64,000 bases of DNA from assembly GCF_008386315.1 (NCBI RefSeq), contig NZ_CP043808.1, forward strand, positions 1,736,001-1,800,000, given 5' to 3'. Shown one piece after another: positions 1 through 7,943 of this stretch. Position numbers and translations under genes: made by a program. The notes below the pieces were generated by a model. It saw only the letters and a list, made by a program, of their open reading frames with translations. It had not been told where the DNA came from and ran no database searches. This stretch comes from Serinicoccus marinus DSM 15273. GTDB taxonomy: Bacteria > Actinomycetota > Actinomycetes > Actinomycetales > Dermatophilaceae. Every line of letters starts with the position of its first letter. The stretch's first letter is position 1.

Positions 1-777
1 GCGGTCCTGGCCTCCCGCGTCCGCGCGCAACGCTCCTACGCGACGTCCTTCCGGCTGGACCTGCTCGGCGCCGGTCTCATCACCCTCGTCGAGTTCGGTG
101 AGGTGTGGGTGCTCTTCGGTCAGGTCGACGCGATCGGTGGGTTGACGCTCGCCTCGGTGATGCTGGTCTTCGGGCTGGCCGAGATGACGTTCAGCCTCGC
201 GGACCTGCTCGTCGGGCACTGCGACCGGATGCCGACCTACGTGCGCGCCGGGACGGTGGACGTCTTCTACCTCCGTCCGCAGCCGGTGCTGGCCCAGCTG
301 ATGACCAGCGATCTCGACCTGCGCCGGATCGCGCGGGTGCTCGGGGGAGGCGTCATCCTCGTCGTCGGTCTCGCGGTGAGCGGGGTGACCTGGACCCCGG
401 AGAAGGTCACCCTGCTCGTGCTGACGATCCCGGCGGCGACCGCGATCTACGCCGCGATCTTCATCGCCGCGGCGGGCCTCCAGTTCTTCCTCGTCAACGG
501 GGCCGAGACCACCAACGCCTTCGTCTACGGCGGGAGGTATGCCGCGAGCCAGCCCGCGTCGGTGTGGCCGCGGTCGCTGGTGCTGGTCTTCGGCCTGATC
601 TTCCCAGTCGTCTTCACCGGCTACCTGCCCGCCCTGGCGCTGCTGGACCTACCGGTGCCCTTCGGTCTGCCCGGCTGGATCGCCTGGCTCGCGCCGGTCG
701 TGGCCGGCTGGACCTGGCTGCTGGCCCTCGGGTGCTGGCGGCTGGGGATGCGGCACTACCAGGGGGCGGGCGGATGA
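1..777 (+). CDS. ABC-2 type transporter permease (ABC2_membrane_6/DUF990-like), 5' end outside window
   Basis: This is the membrane subunit of an ABC exporter. The reading frame is open from base 1, so the start lies upstream; 258 residues are visible. They are hydrophobic with about five to six membrane segments. The motif GHCDRMPTYVRAG, followed by a stretch rich in RPQPVL and TSDLDLRR, is typical of the DUF990 class, which usually comes as two permease genes followed by an ATPase gene. The second permease is therefore probably just upstream of the window. The stop codon overlaps the start of the ATPase gene (ATGA), showing translational coupling. The exported substrate cannot be told from sequence. 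Confidence 0.85.
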   Translation, partial: AVLASRVRAQRSYATSFRLDLLGAGLITLVEFGEVWVLFGQVDAIGGLTLASVMLVFGLAEMTFSLADLLVGHCDRMPTYVRAGTVDVFYLRPQPVLAQLMTSDLDLRRIARVLGGGVILVVGLAVSGVTWTPEKVTLLVLTIPAATAIYAAIFIAAAGLQFFLVNGAETTNAFVYGGRYAASQPASVWPRSLVLVFGLIFPVVFTGYLPALALLDLPVPFGLPGWIAWLAPVVAGWTWLLALGCWRLGMRHYQGAGG

Positions 778-1772
778 ATCCGACCGGTACCGGCGGTCGT
801 CCGGCGGGTGAGGGCGCCGTCGTGCAGGTCAGCGGTCTGACCCGCGACTTCGTGGTCCGCTCCCGCGGTCACCGGATCCGTGGCCGGCGGGTCCGCGCGG
901 TGGACGACCTGAGCTTCACGATCCGGCCCGGTGAGGCCGTGGGCTACATCGGGGCCAACGGCGCGGGCAAGTCGACCACCATCAAGATGCTCGCGGGCAT
1001 CCTGGTGCCGACCGAGGGCGAGGTGCGCACCTGCGGGCTGGACCCGGTGCGGCAGCGGCGCGCGCTGGCCCGGCAGATCGGGGTCGTCTTCGGGCAGCGC
1101 TCCCAGCTGTGGTGGGACCTGCCGGTCGCCGAGTCCTTCCGCATCCTCGCGGCCATCCACCACCTCGACGCCACGACCGAGCGGGTGCGCACCGGCGAGC
1201 TGGTCGAGCGCCTCGAGATGGGGGGCTACCTCGACACCCCGGTCCGGCAGCTCTCGCTCGGGCAGCGCATGCGCGCCGAGGTCGCCGCGGCGCTGCTGCA
1301 CTCCCCTCGGCTCGTCGTCCTCGACGAGCCGACGATCGGGCTCGACGTGCTCTCCAAGCAGCGGCTGCGCGAGTTCCTCATCGAGGAGCGCCGCGAGCAC
1401 GGCACGACGCTGCTGCTCACCACGCACGACATGGGCGACGTCGAGCGCCTGTGCCCGCGGGTCCTGGTCATCGACGACGGCCGGCTCGCCTACGACGGCA
1501 CGCTCTCCGGGCTGTCGCGCACCGTCGGCGCCCGCCGGGTGCTCGTCGTGGACCTGGCGCGGCCTGCCGAGCCGCTCACGGGCATACCGTTGACCGAGCA
1601 CCTGTCCAGCGAGGGGCACGGGCTGCAGCAGCGCCTCGCCTTCGACCCCGAGCGGACCACGGCTGCGGCCGTCCTCGCGGCGGTCTCGCAGCGTGGCGAG
1701 GTGCGCGACCTGGCGATCGAGGAGCCCGAGATCGAGGACGTCGTGCGCCGCATCTACGCCTCCCGGCGCTGA
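774..1772 (+). CDS. ABC transporter ATP-binding protein, partner of the upstream DUF990-type permease
   Basis: This 332-residue nucleotide-binding subunit should energise the permease encoded just upstream. Walker A (GANGAGKST) is at residues 60-68, the signature LSLGQ at about 160-164 and Walker B (RLVVLDEP) at about 179-186, with the H-loop in TTHDMGD. The N-terminal extension with RSRGHRIRGRR before the P-loop, and the LSLGQ rather than LSGGQ signature, are typical of ATPases paired with DUF990 permeases. The ATG at 774 overlaps the permease stop. The C-terminal 90 residues form a small regulatory domain with no recognised function. Family assignment is firm; the substrate is unknown. Confidence 0.9.
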   Translation: MNPTGTGGRPAGEGAVVQVSGLTRDFVVRSRGHRIRGRRVRAVDDLSFTIRPGEAVGYIGANGAGKSTTIKMLAGILVPTEGEVRTCGLDPVRQRRALARQIGVVFGQRSQLWWDLPVAESFRILAAIHHLDATTERVRTGELVERLEMGGYLDTPVRQLSLGQRMRAEVAAALLHSPRLVVLDEPTIGLDVLSKQRLREFLIEERREHGTTLLLTTHDMGDVERLCPRVLVIDDGRLAYDGTLSGLSRTVGARRVLVVDLARPAEPLTGIPLTEHLSSEGHGLQQRLAFDPERTTAAAVLAAVSQRGEVRDLAIEEPEIEDVVRRIYASRR

Positions 1773-1874
1773 GCGAGATCGCCCCTCCGCCGCCCGCAGG
1801 GGTCCGACCCCTGCTCCTCGGCGGTCAGCGCCTGGACGGCGGGCCTCGATGACTTCGACCGCCGGTGCGGGTCG

Positions 1875-2348
1875 GTGCCCGTGGCGCTCATCACCCGGGA
1901 GAGCGGCCTGCCGATGGGCGTGCGGCACTGGACCGACGACGCGGACCGTGCCCACCGTCAGCTGCAGGAGGCGGGGGTGCGTTCGCACGAGAAGGTCCTG
2001 CGGCTGGAGGGAATGCCGCCGATGTTCACCTTCGACGACTCCGAGGGCAACGCCGTCATCGTGCTGGAGTTCTACCGCGCCGTCCTCGGCCGGGAGCCGG
2101 ACGCCTCGCTGATGCCCGGTCTGGCGGAGTGGCACGTCGGCGGCGGTGCCCTGCAGGTCACCGTCGACGAGCGACACAGCGGCGGCGGCCTGGTGACGCT
2201 CCAGGTCACCGACCTGGGGCCGACGGTCGCTGCGTTGTCAGACCGGGGTGTGGAGGTCCGCGCGCAGGAGGGCGCGCCGGTGGCGGGGTTCGCCTTCCCC
2301 GATGACCCCGACGGCAACCTGGTCAGATTGGTGCAGACGGCCCCCTGA
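1875..2348 (+). CDS. VOC (glyoxalase-like) protein, probably a truncated, fused remnant
   Basis: The 157-residue frame starts at a GTG with no convincing ribosome binding site. Residues 1-60 look like the second half of a VOC domain (WTDDADRAHRQLQEAGV, then FDDSEGNAVIVLE). They run directly into FYRAVLGREPD, which resembles the early part of a second VOC domain lacking its first strand, and the frame ends with the normal motif DDPDGNLVRLV. VOC proteins use paired beta-alpha-beta-beta-beta modules to bind metals or small molecules, so half a module joined to a module without its first strand suggests an internal deletion and loss of the N-terminus. I read it as a decaying gene, although a short expressed protein cannot be excluded. 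Confidence 0.5.
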   Translation: MPVALITRESGLPMGVRHWTDDADRAHRQLQEAGVRSHEKVLRLEGMPPMFTFDDSEGNAVIVLEFYRAVLGREPDASLMPGLAEWHVGGGALQVTVDERHSGGGLVTLQVTDLGPTVAALSDRGVEVRAQEGAPVAGFAFPDDPDGNLVRLVQTAP

Positions 2349-2358
2349 ACCCACGGAA

Positions 2359-2387
2359 AAACCCCCGGACCGAGGGCCCGGGGGTTT
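2359..2387. terminator. Rho-independent terminator, probably bidirectional
   Basis: A 10-bp stem (AAACCCCCGG paired with CCGGGGGTTT) encloses a 9-nt loop. It is flanked by A on the left and T on the right, so it can serve the VOC gene on the plus strand and tRNA-Leu on the minus strand. Confidence 0.75.
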
Positions 2388-2410
2388 CCCTGTCCTGAGA
2401 CAGGACACAG

Positions 2411-2494
2411 TGTCCGGAGGGGGACTTGAACCCCCACGCCCGTTAAGGGCACTAGCACCTCAAGCTAGCGCGTCTGCCATTCCGCCACCCGGAC
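2411..2494 (-). tRNA. tRNA-Leu (anticodon GAG)
   Basis: Read on the minus strand, the 84-nt gene begins GTCCGGG, which pairs with TCCGGAC at the 3' end (one G-U pair) and leaves A as discriminator base. The anticodon arm GCTAGCTTGAGGTGCTAG gives anticodon GAG, decoding CTC. The long variable arm, TGCCCTTAACGGGCG, marks a class II tRNA, and the T arm holds GGTTCAAGTCC. CCA is not encoded. It decodes one of the commonest Leu codons in this GC-rich genome. Confidence 0.96.
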
Positions 2495-2539
2495 AAGGGT
2501 GTCGCTGCGGCACCCGTGGGAGGTGCGCAACGACCGTCA

Positions 2540-2545
2540 AGACTA
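2540..2545 (-). promoter_or_regulatory. Possible -10 box for tRNA-Leu
   Basis: TAGTCT on the minus strand would start transcription about 38 nt before the tRNA 5' end. I see no clear -35 element, so this is tentative. Confidence 0.35.
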
Positions 2546-2551
2546 GCACGG

Positions 2552-3972
2552 TCACGGGGGTGGATCGCGCCACTCCGGTGGGTCGGCCTGGTGCAGCGCG
2601 GGGTCGTCCTCGCGGAAGCTGCGCACCGGGCCCGGCGCGGTGCGCGGACCCTCGAAGCGGACCGTCACGACACCCCGGCCGCTCCCCCACACCCAGCCGG
2701 TTCCGTGCTCGTCGTGCCGCACGTCCTGGCCGGTCCGCCCCCCGGCAGCATCCGGCCGGCAACGGCCCGCGGCGGCTCCTCCTCGTCCGCGGCGTCGCCT
2801 CCCTGCGCCACGACGTCGCGCGCGTCGGAGGCGTCCTCCAGCGCACCCACCGCGTCCGGGAGGGCGACCTCCCCCAGCTCGGGGTATGCCGTCTCCAGCG
2901 ACAGCTCCTCCTGCGCGTGGGCGGTGAGCCCGGCGACGCCGAGCCCGAGCAGCCGCAGCCCCGACGTCACATCGACCGAGCGCAGCAACCGCCGACCCTC
3001 GCGCTCGATCACGCCGGCGTCGCCGGTGGCGAAGGGCAGCGTGCCGGACCGCGTCTGCGTCGTGAAGTCGTGCTGCCGGGCCTTGACGGTGATGGTGCGG
3101 GCGAAGACGCCGGTCCGCTCCAGCCGGCCCGCCAACCCCCGCGACATCCGGGCCAGCTCCGACTCGAGGGCGGACCGGTCGGACACGTCGTGCTCGAAGG
3201 TCCCCTCGACCGAGATCGACTTCGCCTCCCGCTCCACCACGACCCTGCGGTCGTCCTCGCCGCGGGCGAGCCGGTGCAGGGCGCCACCGTGCGCGGTGCC
3301 GAAGATCGAGACCAGGTCCGGTTCGGACATGCGCGCCAGGTCGGCCACCGTGTCGACCCCGAACCCGTGCAGCCGCGAGGCCGTCGCCGGCCCGATCCCC
3401 GGGATGGCCCGGACCGACAGCGCGTGCAGCACCTCCAGCTCCTCCCCGGGGCGCACCACCGTCACCCCCGCGGGCTTGTCCATCTCGCTGGCGAGCTTGG
3501 CCATCATCTTGGTGGTCGCCAGCCCGACCGAGGCGGTCAGCCCACCGGTCGCCTCCACGATGCCCTCCAGCAGCTCCCGGCACCACGCCTCGACGTCGTC
3601 GTCCCAGCCGAGCGGCCCGCCGGGCGGGGTCAGGTCGACGTAGGCCTCGTCCACGGACACCTGCTCGACCAGCGGCGAGCGCTCGCGCAACATCGCCATC
3701 ACCACCTCGGAGGTGGTGCGGTAGGCGGCGAACCGCCCCGCCAGGAAGGCCGTCCCGGCGGGACAGCGCCGCCGCGCCTCGATGGTGGGCATCGCCGAGC
3801 GGGCGCCGTACCGCCGGGCCTCGTAGGACGCGGTCGCGACGACGCCGCGGCCGCCCAGCCCGCCGACGATGACCGGTCGCCCCCGCAGCGAGGGCTTGTC
3901 GCGCTGCTCCACCGCCGCGAAGAAGGCATCGAGGTCGAGGTGCATGATGCACTGACGCGCGTCCTGCGGCAT
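2552..3972 (-). CDS. dinB: DNA polymerase IV (Y-family), frameshifted near the 3' end in this sequence
   Basis: This is a translesion DNA polymerase. The catalytic motif MHLDLDAFFAAVEQ is near the N-terminus, followed by the SVDEAYVDL acidic site, the IPGIGP helix-hairpin-helix and a little-finger domain. Reading continues to 2665 in one frame but the C-terminus then turns into nonsense. The adjacent frame supplies the expected tail (GQDVRHDEHGTGWVWGSG) down to a stop at 2552. The switch falls at a run of six C at 2738-2743, and restoring one base gives 473 residues. The start at 3972 gives MPQDARQCIMHLD; the Met at 3945 is an alternative. The gene is divergent from the PEBP gene. The indel is probably a homopolymer error. 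Confidence 0.88.
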
Positions 3973-4037
3973 ACCGTCCACTGTGTCATGGCGCACCGAC
4001 GGGCCAGGACGACGTGCGTGGCCGGGGGCACGCGGGT

Positions 4038-4043
4038 TAGGTT
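4038..4043 (+). promoter_or_regulatory. -10 box of a leaderless promoter (PEBP gene)
   Basis: TAGGTT lies 6 nt before the ATG at 4050 and there is no Shine-Dalgarno sequence. This spacing puts the transcription start on the A of the ATG. Confidence 0.55.
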
Positions 4044-4049
4044 CGGCCC

Positions 4050-4580
4050 ATGGACCTCGACCGCACCGCTCCCCCTCACCCCGTCGACATCCTCCCGGCC
4101 GCGCCGGCCTCGCTGGAGGTGACCAGCGAGGACTTCGCCGACGGCGAGGCGCTGCCGGACGACGCCGGCTACGGACACGGCAACACCTCGCCACAGCTGT
4201 CCTGGTCCGGCGCGCCCGAGGGCACGAAGTCCTACCTGCTGGTCTGCCACGACCCGGATGCGCCCGTCGTGGGCGGCTTCTCGCACTGGGCGATCCTGGG
4301 TATGCCCGCCGACGTCACCAGCCTCGCCTCCGGGGCGGGTGAGTACGGCAACCAGCACGGTGAGGGCGCCTACACGCTGGCCAACGACTTCGGCACCAAG
4401 GACTGGGGCGGCTGCGCCCCGCCCGAGGGTGACGTGCCGCACCGCTACGTCTTCACCGTGTGGGCCCTGGACACCGACGACACCGGGCTCGACGCCTCCA
4501 GCTCGATCGCCAAGGCGCAGTTCATGACGCTCGGCAACGTGCTGGCCCGGGGCTCGATCACCGGCACCTACCAGCTGTGA
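4050..4580 (+). CDS. YbhB/YbcL family Raf kinase inhibitor-like protein (PEBP)
   Basis: This 176-residue cytosolic protein belongs to the phosphatidylethanolamine-binding protein fold. The hallmark DPDAP is at residues 68-72, and GGCAPPEGDVPHRY at about 120-133 forms the rest of the anion-binding pocket. Length is normal for bacterial members (150-180 residues). I see no signal peptide. The bacterial role is not well defined. The start codon has a TANNNT box 6 nt upstream and no ribosome binding site, so the mRNA is probably leaderless. The gene overlaps the YbaK gene (GTGA), so the two form one transcription unit. Confidence 0.93.
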   Translation: MDLDRTAPPHPVDILPAAPASLEVTSEDFADGEALPDDAGYGHGNTSPQLSWSGAPEGTKSYLLVCHDPDAPVVGGFSHWAILGMPADVTSLASGAGEYGNQHGEGAYTLANDFGTKDWGGCAPPEGDVPHRYVFTVWALDTDDTGLDASSSIAKAQFMTLGNVLARGSITGTYQL

Positions 4581-5128
4581 CCCTCGCCTGGGCGCCCGCC
4601 CCGGACCGCCCGGACCTGCTGGCAGAGCCGGTGCGGCTGGCGCTGGAGGGCCTCCGCCAAGAGGGGACCGAGGCAGCGGGCGTCGACGTCGGCGGTATCG
4701 AGGTGGCCGAGATCGACCCGGACCAGGCCGACACCGCCGTGCTGGTCGAGGCGACCGGGTGGGCGATGGAGGACATGGCCAACTGCATCGTGATCGCCGG
4801 ATCGCGCGCGGGGCAGGAGCGCGTGTGCGCCGCCCTGGTGCTCGGGCATACCCGTGCCGACGTCAACACGACCATCCGCAAGACGCTCGACGTGCGCAAG
4901 TGCTCGTTCATGGGCATGGACGACGCGGTCGAGCGCACCGGGATGGAGTACGGCGGCATCACCCCGGTCGGGCTGCCGCACGACTGGCCGGTGCTGGTCG
5001 ACGCCCGCGTGCTGGACCGGGACCAGATCGTCATCGGGTCGGGTGTGCGACGCAGCAAGCTGCGCCTGCCCGGTGCGATCGCGGCCCATCTGCCCGGCGC
5101 CCGGGTCGTCGACGGGCTCGCCGTCTGA
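4577..5128 (+). CDS. YbaK/EbsC family aminoacyl-tRNA deacylase
   Basis: The 183-residue protein should hydrolyse mischarged tRNA in trans, as YbaK (Cys-tRNA-Pro) and related ProX proteins do. Family features seen are VDVGGIEVAEI near residue 40, the central CIVIAGSRAG segment and the C-terminal VIGSGVRRSKLRLP motif containing the Gly-Ser-Gly loop. The GTG start overlaps the stop of the PEBP gene, so translation is coupled. Which aminoacyl-tRNA it edits cannot be decided. A long hairpin follows 12 nt after the stop. Confidence 0.9.
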   Translation: MTLAWAPAPDRPDLLAEPVRLALEGLRQEGTEAAGVDVGGIEVAEIDPDQADTAVLVEATGWAMEDMANCIVIAGSRAGQERVCAALVLGHTRADVNTTIRKTLDVRKCSFMGMDDAVERTGMEYGGITPVGLPHDWPVLVDARVLDRDQIVIGSGVRRSKLRLPGAIAAHLPGARVVDGLAV

Positions 5129-5140
5129 GAGCGACACCTG

Positions 5141-5182
5141 CGTCCCGTGGAAGTCGTGAACGGTCACGACTCCCACGGGACG
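5141..5182. terminator. Long inverted repeat after the YbaK gene (terminator or mRNA stabiliser)
   Basis: Two 19-nt arms (5141-5159 and 5164-5182) pair with one mismatch around the tetraloop ACGG. There is no T-run, so this may be a T-less terminator or a 3' stabilising hairpin. It lies 12 nt after the YbaK stop. Confidence 0.6.
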
Positions 5183-5200
5183 CTCCGTCGTGGTGAGGGG

Positions 5201-5404
5201 CTGAGCACCCTGTCGCAGCCCACCACCGCCACCACGACGGAGGACCGCAGCGCCTACCGCGCGGTCACCCTGTTCCCGCTGCTGGTCCTGCTCGCCGGGG
5301 TCATCGGGTATGCCGTCGCCGGCCCGGTCTCCGGCGGCGCGGGCCTCATCACGCCGCTGCTCGGCCTCATCATGTTCGGGATGGGCCTCACGCTGACGCT
5401 GCGC
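5201..5404 (+). pseudogene. N-terminal remnant of a bile acid:sodium symporter (BASS) family gene
   Basis: The plus strand reads TEDRSAYRAVTLFPLLVLLAG, then GYAVAGPVS and LLGLIMFGMGLTLTL, which matches the first two membrane helices of BASS-family secondary transporters (normally about 300 residues with ten helices). Homology ends at about 5402-5404, where the sequence becomes the antisense of another gene fragment. No proper start codon is left; CTG at 5201 may be a mutated start. Only about 68 codons of the gene survive, so it cannot encode a transporter. See the adjoining minus-strand remnant. Confidence 0.65.
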
Positions 5405-5458
5405 AGCCGCTCGTACTCCTCCCCGCCCTCGGCGAAGCTGCCCAGCAGCCGGCTCATG
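5402..5458 (-). pseudogene. 5' remnant of an unidentified gene coupled to trmH
   Basis: An ATG at 5458 overlaps the stop of the upstream methyltransferase gene (ATGA) and opens MSRLLGSFAEGGEEYERLR. The frame then runs straight into the antisense of the BASS remnant. This looks like the first 19 codons of a gene whose remainder was lost in the same deletion. I do not recognise the family. Confidence 0.5.
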
Positions 5459-6299
5459 ACCTCCCCCGGTCCCGCACCGCCCAGAAGGCCACGGCGGAGG
5501 CGGCCGCCACGTTGAGGCTGTCGACCCCGCCACCCATGGGGATGCGCACGGTCAGGTCCGCGCTCTCCACCGTCCGCGGCGACAGGCCGTCGCCCTCCGT
5601 GCCGAGCACGAGGGCGAGGCGGTCGGGCGGGTCCGCCTCGAGCTCGTCCAGGCTCACCGCGTCGTCGGCGAGCGCCAGGGCGGCGACGGTGAAGCCGAGC
5701 TCGCGCAGCGTGGCCACTCCCCCGGGCCAGGGATCGATCCGGGTCCACGGCACCTGGAAGACGGTGCCCATCGACACCCGCACCGCGCGCCGGTAGAGCG
5801 GGTCGGCGCAGCGCGGGGTCACCAGCACCGCGTCCACCCCGAGCGCCGCCGCGGAGCGGAAGGCCGCGCCGACGTTGGTGTGGTCCACGACGTCCTCCAG
5901 GACCGCGACCCGCTGTGCGTCGTGCACCACGTCGGAGATCTCCGGGAGCTCGGGCCGGTGCATGGCGGCGATCGCGCCTCGGTGCAGGTGGAAGCCGGTC
6001 ATCTCCTCGATCACCGAGGCGGTCCCGACGTGGACCGGTATGCCCGCCGCGAGCGCCGGCTGCACCAGCTCGGTCAGGTCGGCGGCCCAGCGAGGGGTGA
6101 GCAGCAGCGAGCGCATAAGGTGGCCGGCGGCGAGGGCGCGCCGGATGACCTTCTCGGACTCGGCGAGGTAGAGACCCTCGGCGGGTTCGAGCACCCGCCG
6201 CAGCGCGACATCGGTGAGCTGGAAGTAGTCCCGCACCCGCGGGTCGCGCGGCTCGTCGATCCAGGTGACGCCCTCGGGGACGGGGCGCTCATCCGTCAC
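5454..6299 (-). CDS. TrmH/SpoU family RNA 2'-O-methyltransferase
   Basis: The 281-residue protein should transfer a methyl group from S-adenosylmethionine to a ribose 2'-OH in rRNA or tRNA. The N-terminal part (to about residue 110) is the L30e-like substrate-binding domain. The C-terminal SPOUT knot shows all three motifs: DVVDHTNVGAAFRSAAALG with the key Asn and Arg, LVLGTEGDGLS, and IPMGGGVDSLNVAAASAVAF. The GTG start at 6299 lies 5 nt after the stop of the TSUP gene, so the genes form an operon. The precise nucleotide modified cannot be told. The stop overlaps the start of the truncated gene described at 5402-5458. Confidence 0.93.
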   Translation of the reverse strand: MTDERPVPEGVTWIDEPRDPRVRDYFQLTDVALRRVLEPAEGLYLAESEKVIRRALAAGHLMRSLLLTPRWAADLTELVQPALAAGIPVHVGTASVIEEMTGFHLHRGAIAAMHRPELPEISDVVHDAQRVAVLEDVVDHTNVGAAFRSAAALGVDAVLVTPRCADPLYRRAVRVSMGTVFQVPWTRIDPWPGGVATLRELGFTVAALALADDAVSLDELEADPPDRLALVLGTEGDGLSPRTVESADLTVRIPMGGGVDSLNVAAASAVAFWAVRDRGRS

Positions 6300-6304
6300 G
6301 CCGC

Positions 6305-7069
6305 TCACGTCACCAGCAGGTTGACGATCGCGACGGAGCCGATGACGACGATGACCGCCCGCAGCAGCGCGGGCGGCATCCGGCGACCGACCCGGGCGCC
6401 GACGACCCCGCCCAGCAGCGAGCCGATGCTGATGAGCAGCACCACCACCCAGTCGACGAGCTCGGGTGCGACGACGAGGAAGACCAGCGCGGCGACGAGG
6501 TTGGCGATCGTGGCGAGGACGTTCTTGATCCCGTTGATCTGCTGCAGCCCCAGCGGCAGCAGGATGCTCATGATGCCCAGGAGTAGGACACCCTGCGCCG
6601 CGCCGAAGTAGCCGCCGTAGACCCCGGCGAGCAGGATCCCCAGCAGCAGGGCGACCCAGCGCCCCGGGGTGATCCGGTCGGCGTGCTGCCGGGCGGCCCA
6701 CCGCTGCAGCCGTGGGCCGAAGACCACGAGGAGCAGGGCTAGCAGGATGAGCGCCGGCACGATCGCCTCGAAGGCGGCCGGGGGGAGCCAAAGGAGCAGC
6801 AGCGCGCCGATGACCGAGCCCAGCAGGCTCGCGGGCCCGAGCCGACGCAGCATGTGCCCCAGGCTCCGCAGCTCGTGTCGGTAGCCCCATGTCCCGGTGA
6901 GCCCGCCGGGGACGAGCCCGAGCGAGTTCGACACGTTGGCGGTCACGGGCGGGTAGCCGAAGAGCAGCAGGGTGGGGAAGGTCACGAGCGTGCCGGACCC
7001 GACGATGGTGTTGATGGTCCCGGCCGCGAGGCCGGCGAGGATGATCGCCGCGACCTCGAGGACGCTCAC
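6305..7069 (-). CDS. TSUP (TauE/SafE) family membrane permease
   Basis: This 254-residue protein has about eight hydrophobic helices in two related halves. The N-terminal GTINTIVGSGTLVTFPTLL and the internal GVYGGYFGAAQGVLLLGIM are the duplicated TSUP signature. The family exports or imports sulfite, sulfonates or sulfoacetate; the substrate is not evident here. The GTG start at 7069 overlaps the stop of the ABC ATPase gene upstream, and trmH follows 5 nt downstream, so it is the middle gene of a three-gene operon. Confidence 0.9.
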   Translation of the reverse strand: MSVLEVAAIILAGLAAGTINTIVGSGTLVTFPTLLLFGYPPVTANVSNSLGLVPGGLTGTWGYRHELRSLGHMLRRLGPASLLGSVIGALLLLWLPPAAFEAIVPALILLALLLVVFGPRLQRWAARQHADRITPGRWVALLLGILLAGVYGGYFGAAQGVLLLGIMSILLPLGLQQINGIKNVLATIANLVAALVFLVVAPELVDWVVVLLISIGSLLGGVVGARVGRRMPPALLRAVIVVIGSVAIVNLLVT

Positions 7070-7899
7070 CGCTGCCCGTCGCGGTCTGCGACGTCCGACG
7101 CAGGTTCCCCGGCCGGTGCGGCGGCGCGCGCCGCCCAGCGGTCCCCGTGCCGGTCCACCACCAGCGGCAGCCCGAAGGTCTCCGAGAGGTTCTCCGCGGT
7201 GAGGGTGAGCTCGATGGGGCCGGCCGCCACGACCCGCCCCTCGCGCAGCATGAGGATGTCGGTGAAGCCGGGCGGGATCTCCTCGACGTGGTGCGTGACG
7301 AGCACCAGCGCCGGCGCGTCGAGGTCCTGCGCGAGCACGCTGAGCCGCCCGACGAGATCCTCCCGGCCGCGCAGGTCCAGGCCGGCGGCGGGCTCGTCGA
7401 GGAGCATGAGCTCGGGGTCGGTCATGAGCGCCCGGGCGATCTGCACCCGCTTCCGCTCCCCCTCGGAGAGGGTGCCGAAGCGCCGCGTCGCGAGGTGCGC
7501 GACCCCGAGCGCGTCGAGCAGCTCACCCGCGCGCTGGTCGTCGGTCTCGTCGTACTGCTCGCGCCACCGGCCGACCACCCCGTAGGCGGCGGTGACCACG
7601 ACGTCGCTCACCCGCTCCTCGGCCGGGATCCGGTCGGCCACCGCCGCGCTCGACACCCCGATCCGGGGCCGCAGCTCGAAGACGTCGACCGCACCGAGCA
7701 CCTCACCGAGGACGCCCGCGACACCGGTTGTCGGGTGCATCCGGCCGGAGGCCAGCTGCAGCAGGGTCGTCTTGCCGGCCCCGTTGGGTCCGATGACGAC
7801 CCACCGCTCCCCCTCCTCGACCGACCAGTCGACCTCGCTCAGCAGGTCCGTGGTCCCACGGCGGACACCCACGCCGGCGAATTCGAGGACGTCGCTCAT
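7066..7899 (-). CDS. ABC transporter ATP-binding protein, solitary
   Basis: The 277-residue ATPase has Walker A GPNGAGKTT at about residue 38, the signature LSEGERKR, Walker B ELMLLDEP and the H-loop VTHHVEE. No permease gene is adjacent. This subgroup resembles the YlmA/ModF-like cytosolic ATPases annotated as putative iron or molybdate transporter components, but the partner is unknown. It is the first gene of an operon with the TSUP permease and TrmH. A TAGAGT box 8 nt before the ATG suggests a very short or absent leader. Confidence 0.85.
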   Translation of the reverse strand: MSDVLEFAGVGVRRGTTDLLSEVDWSVEEGERWVVIGPNGAGKTTLLQLASGRMHPTTGVAGVLGEVLGAVDVFELRPRIGVSSAAVADRIPAEERVSDVVVTAAYGVVGRWREQYDETDDQRAGELLDALGVAHLATRRFGTLSEGERKRVQIARALMTDPELMLLDEPAAGLDLRGREDLVGRLSVLAQDLDAPALVLVTHHVEEIPPGFTDILMLREGRVVAAGPIELTLTAENLSETFGLPLVVDRHGDRWAARAAAPAGEPASDVADRDGQR

Positions 7900-7943
7900 G
7901 GCCGCCTACTCTAGTCGGCGCACCGGCACCTACCATCGCCCCC

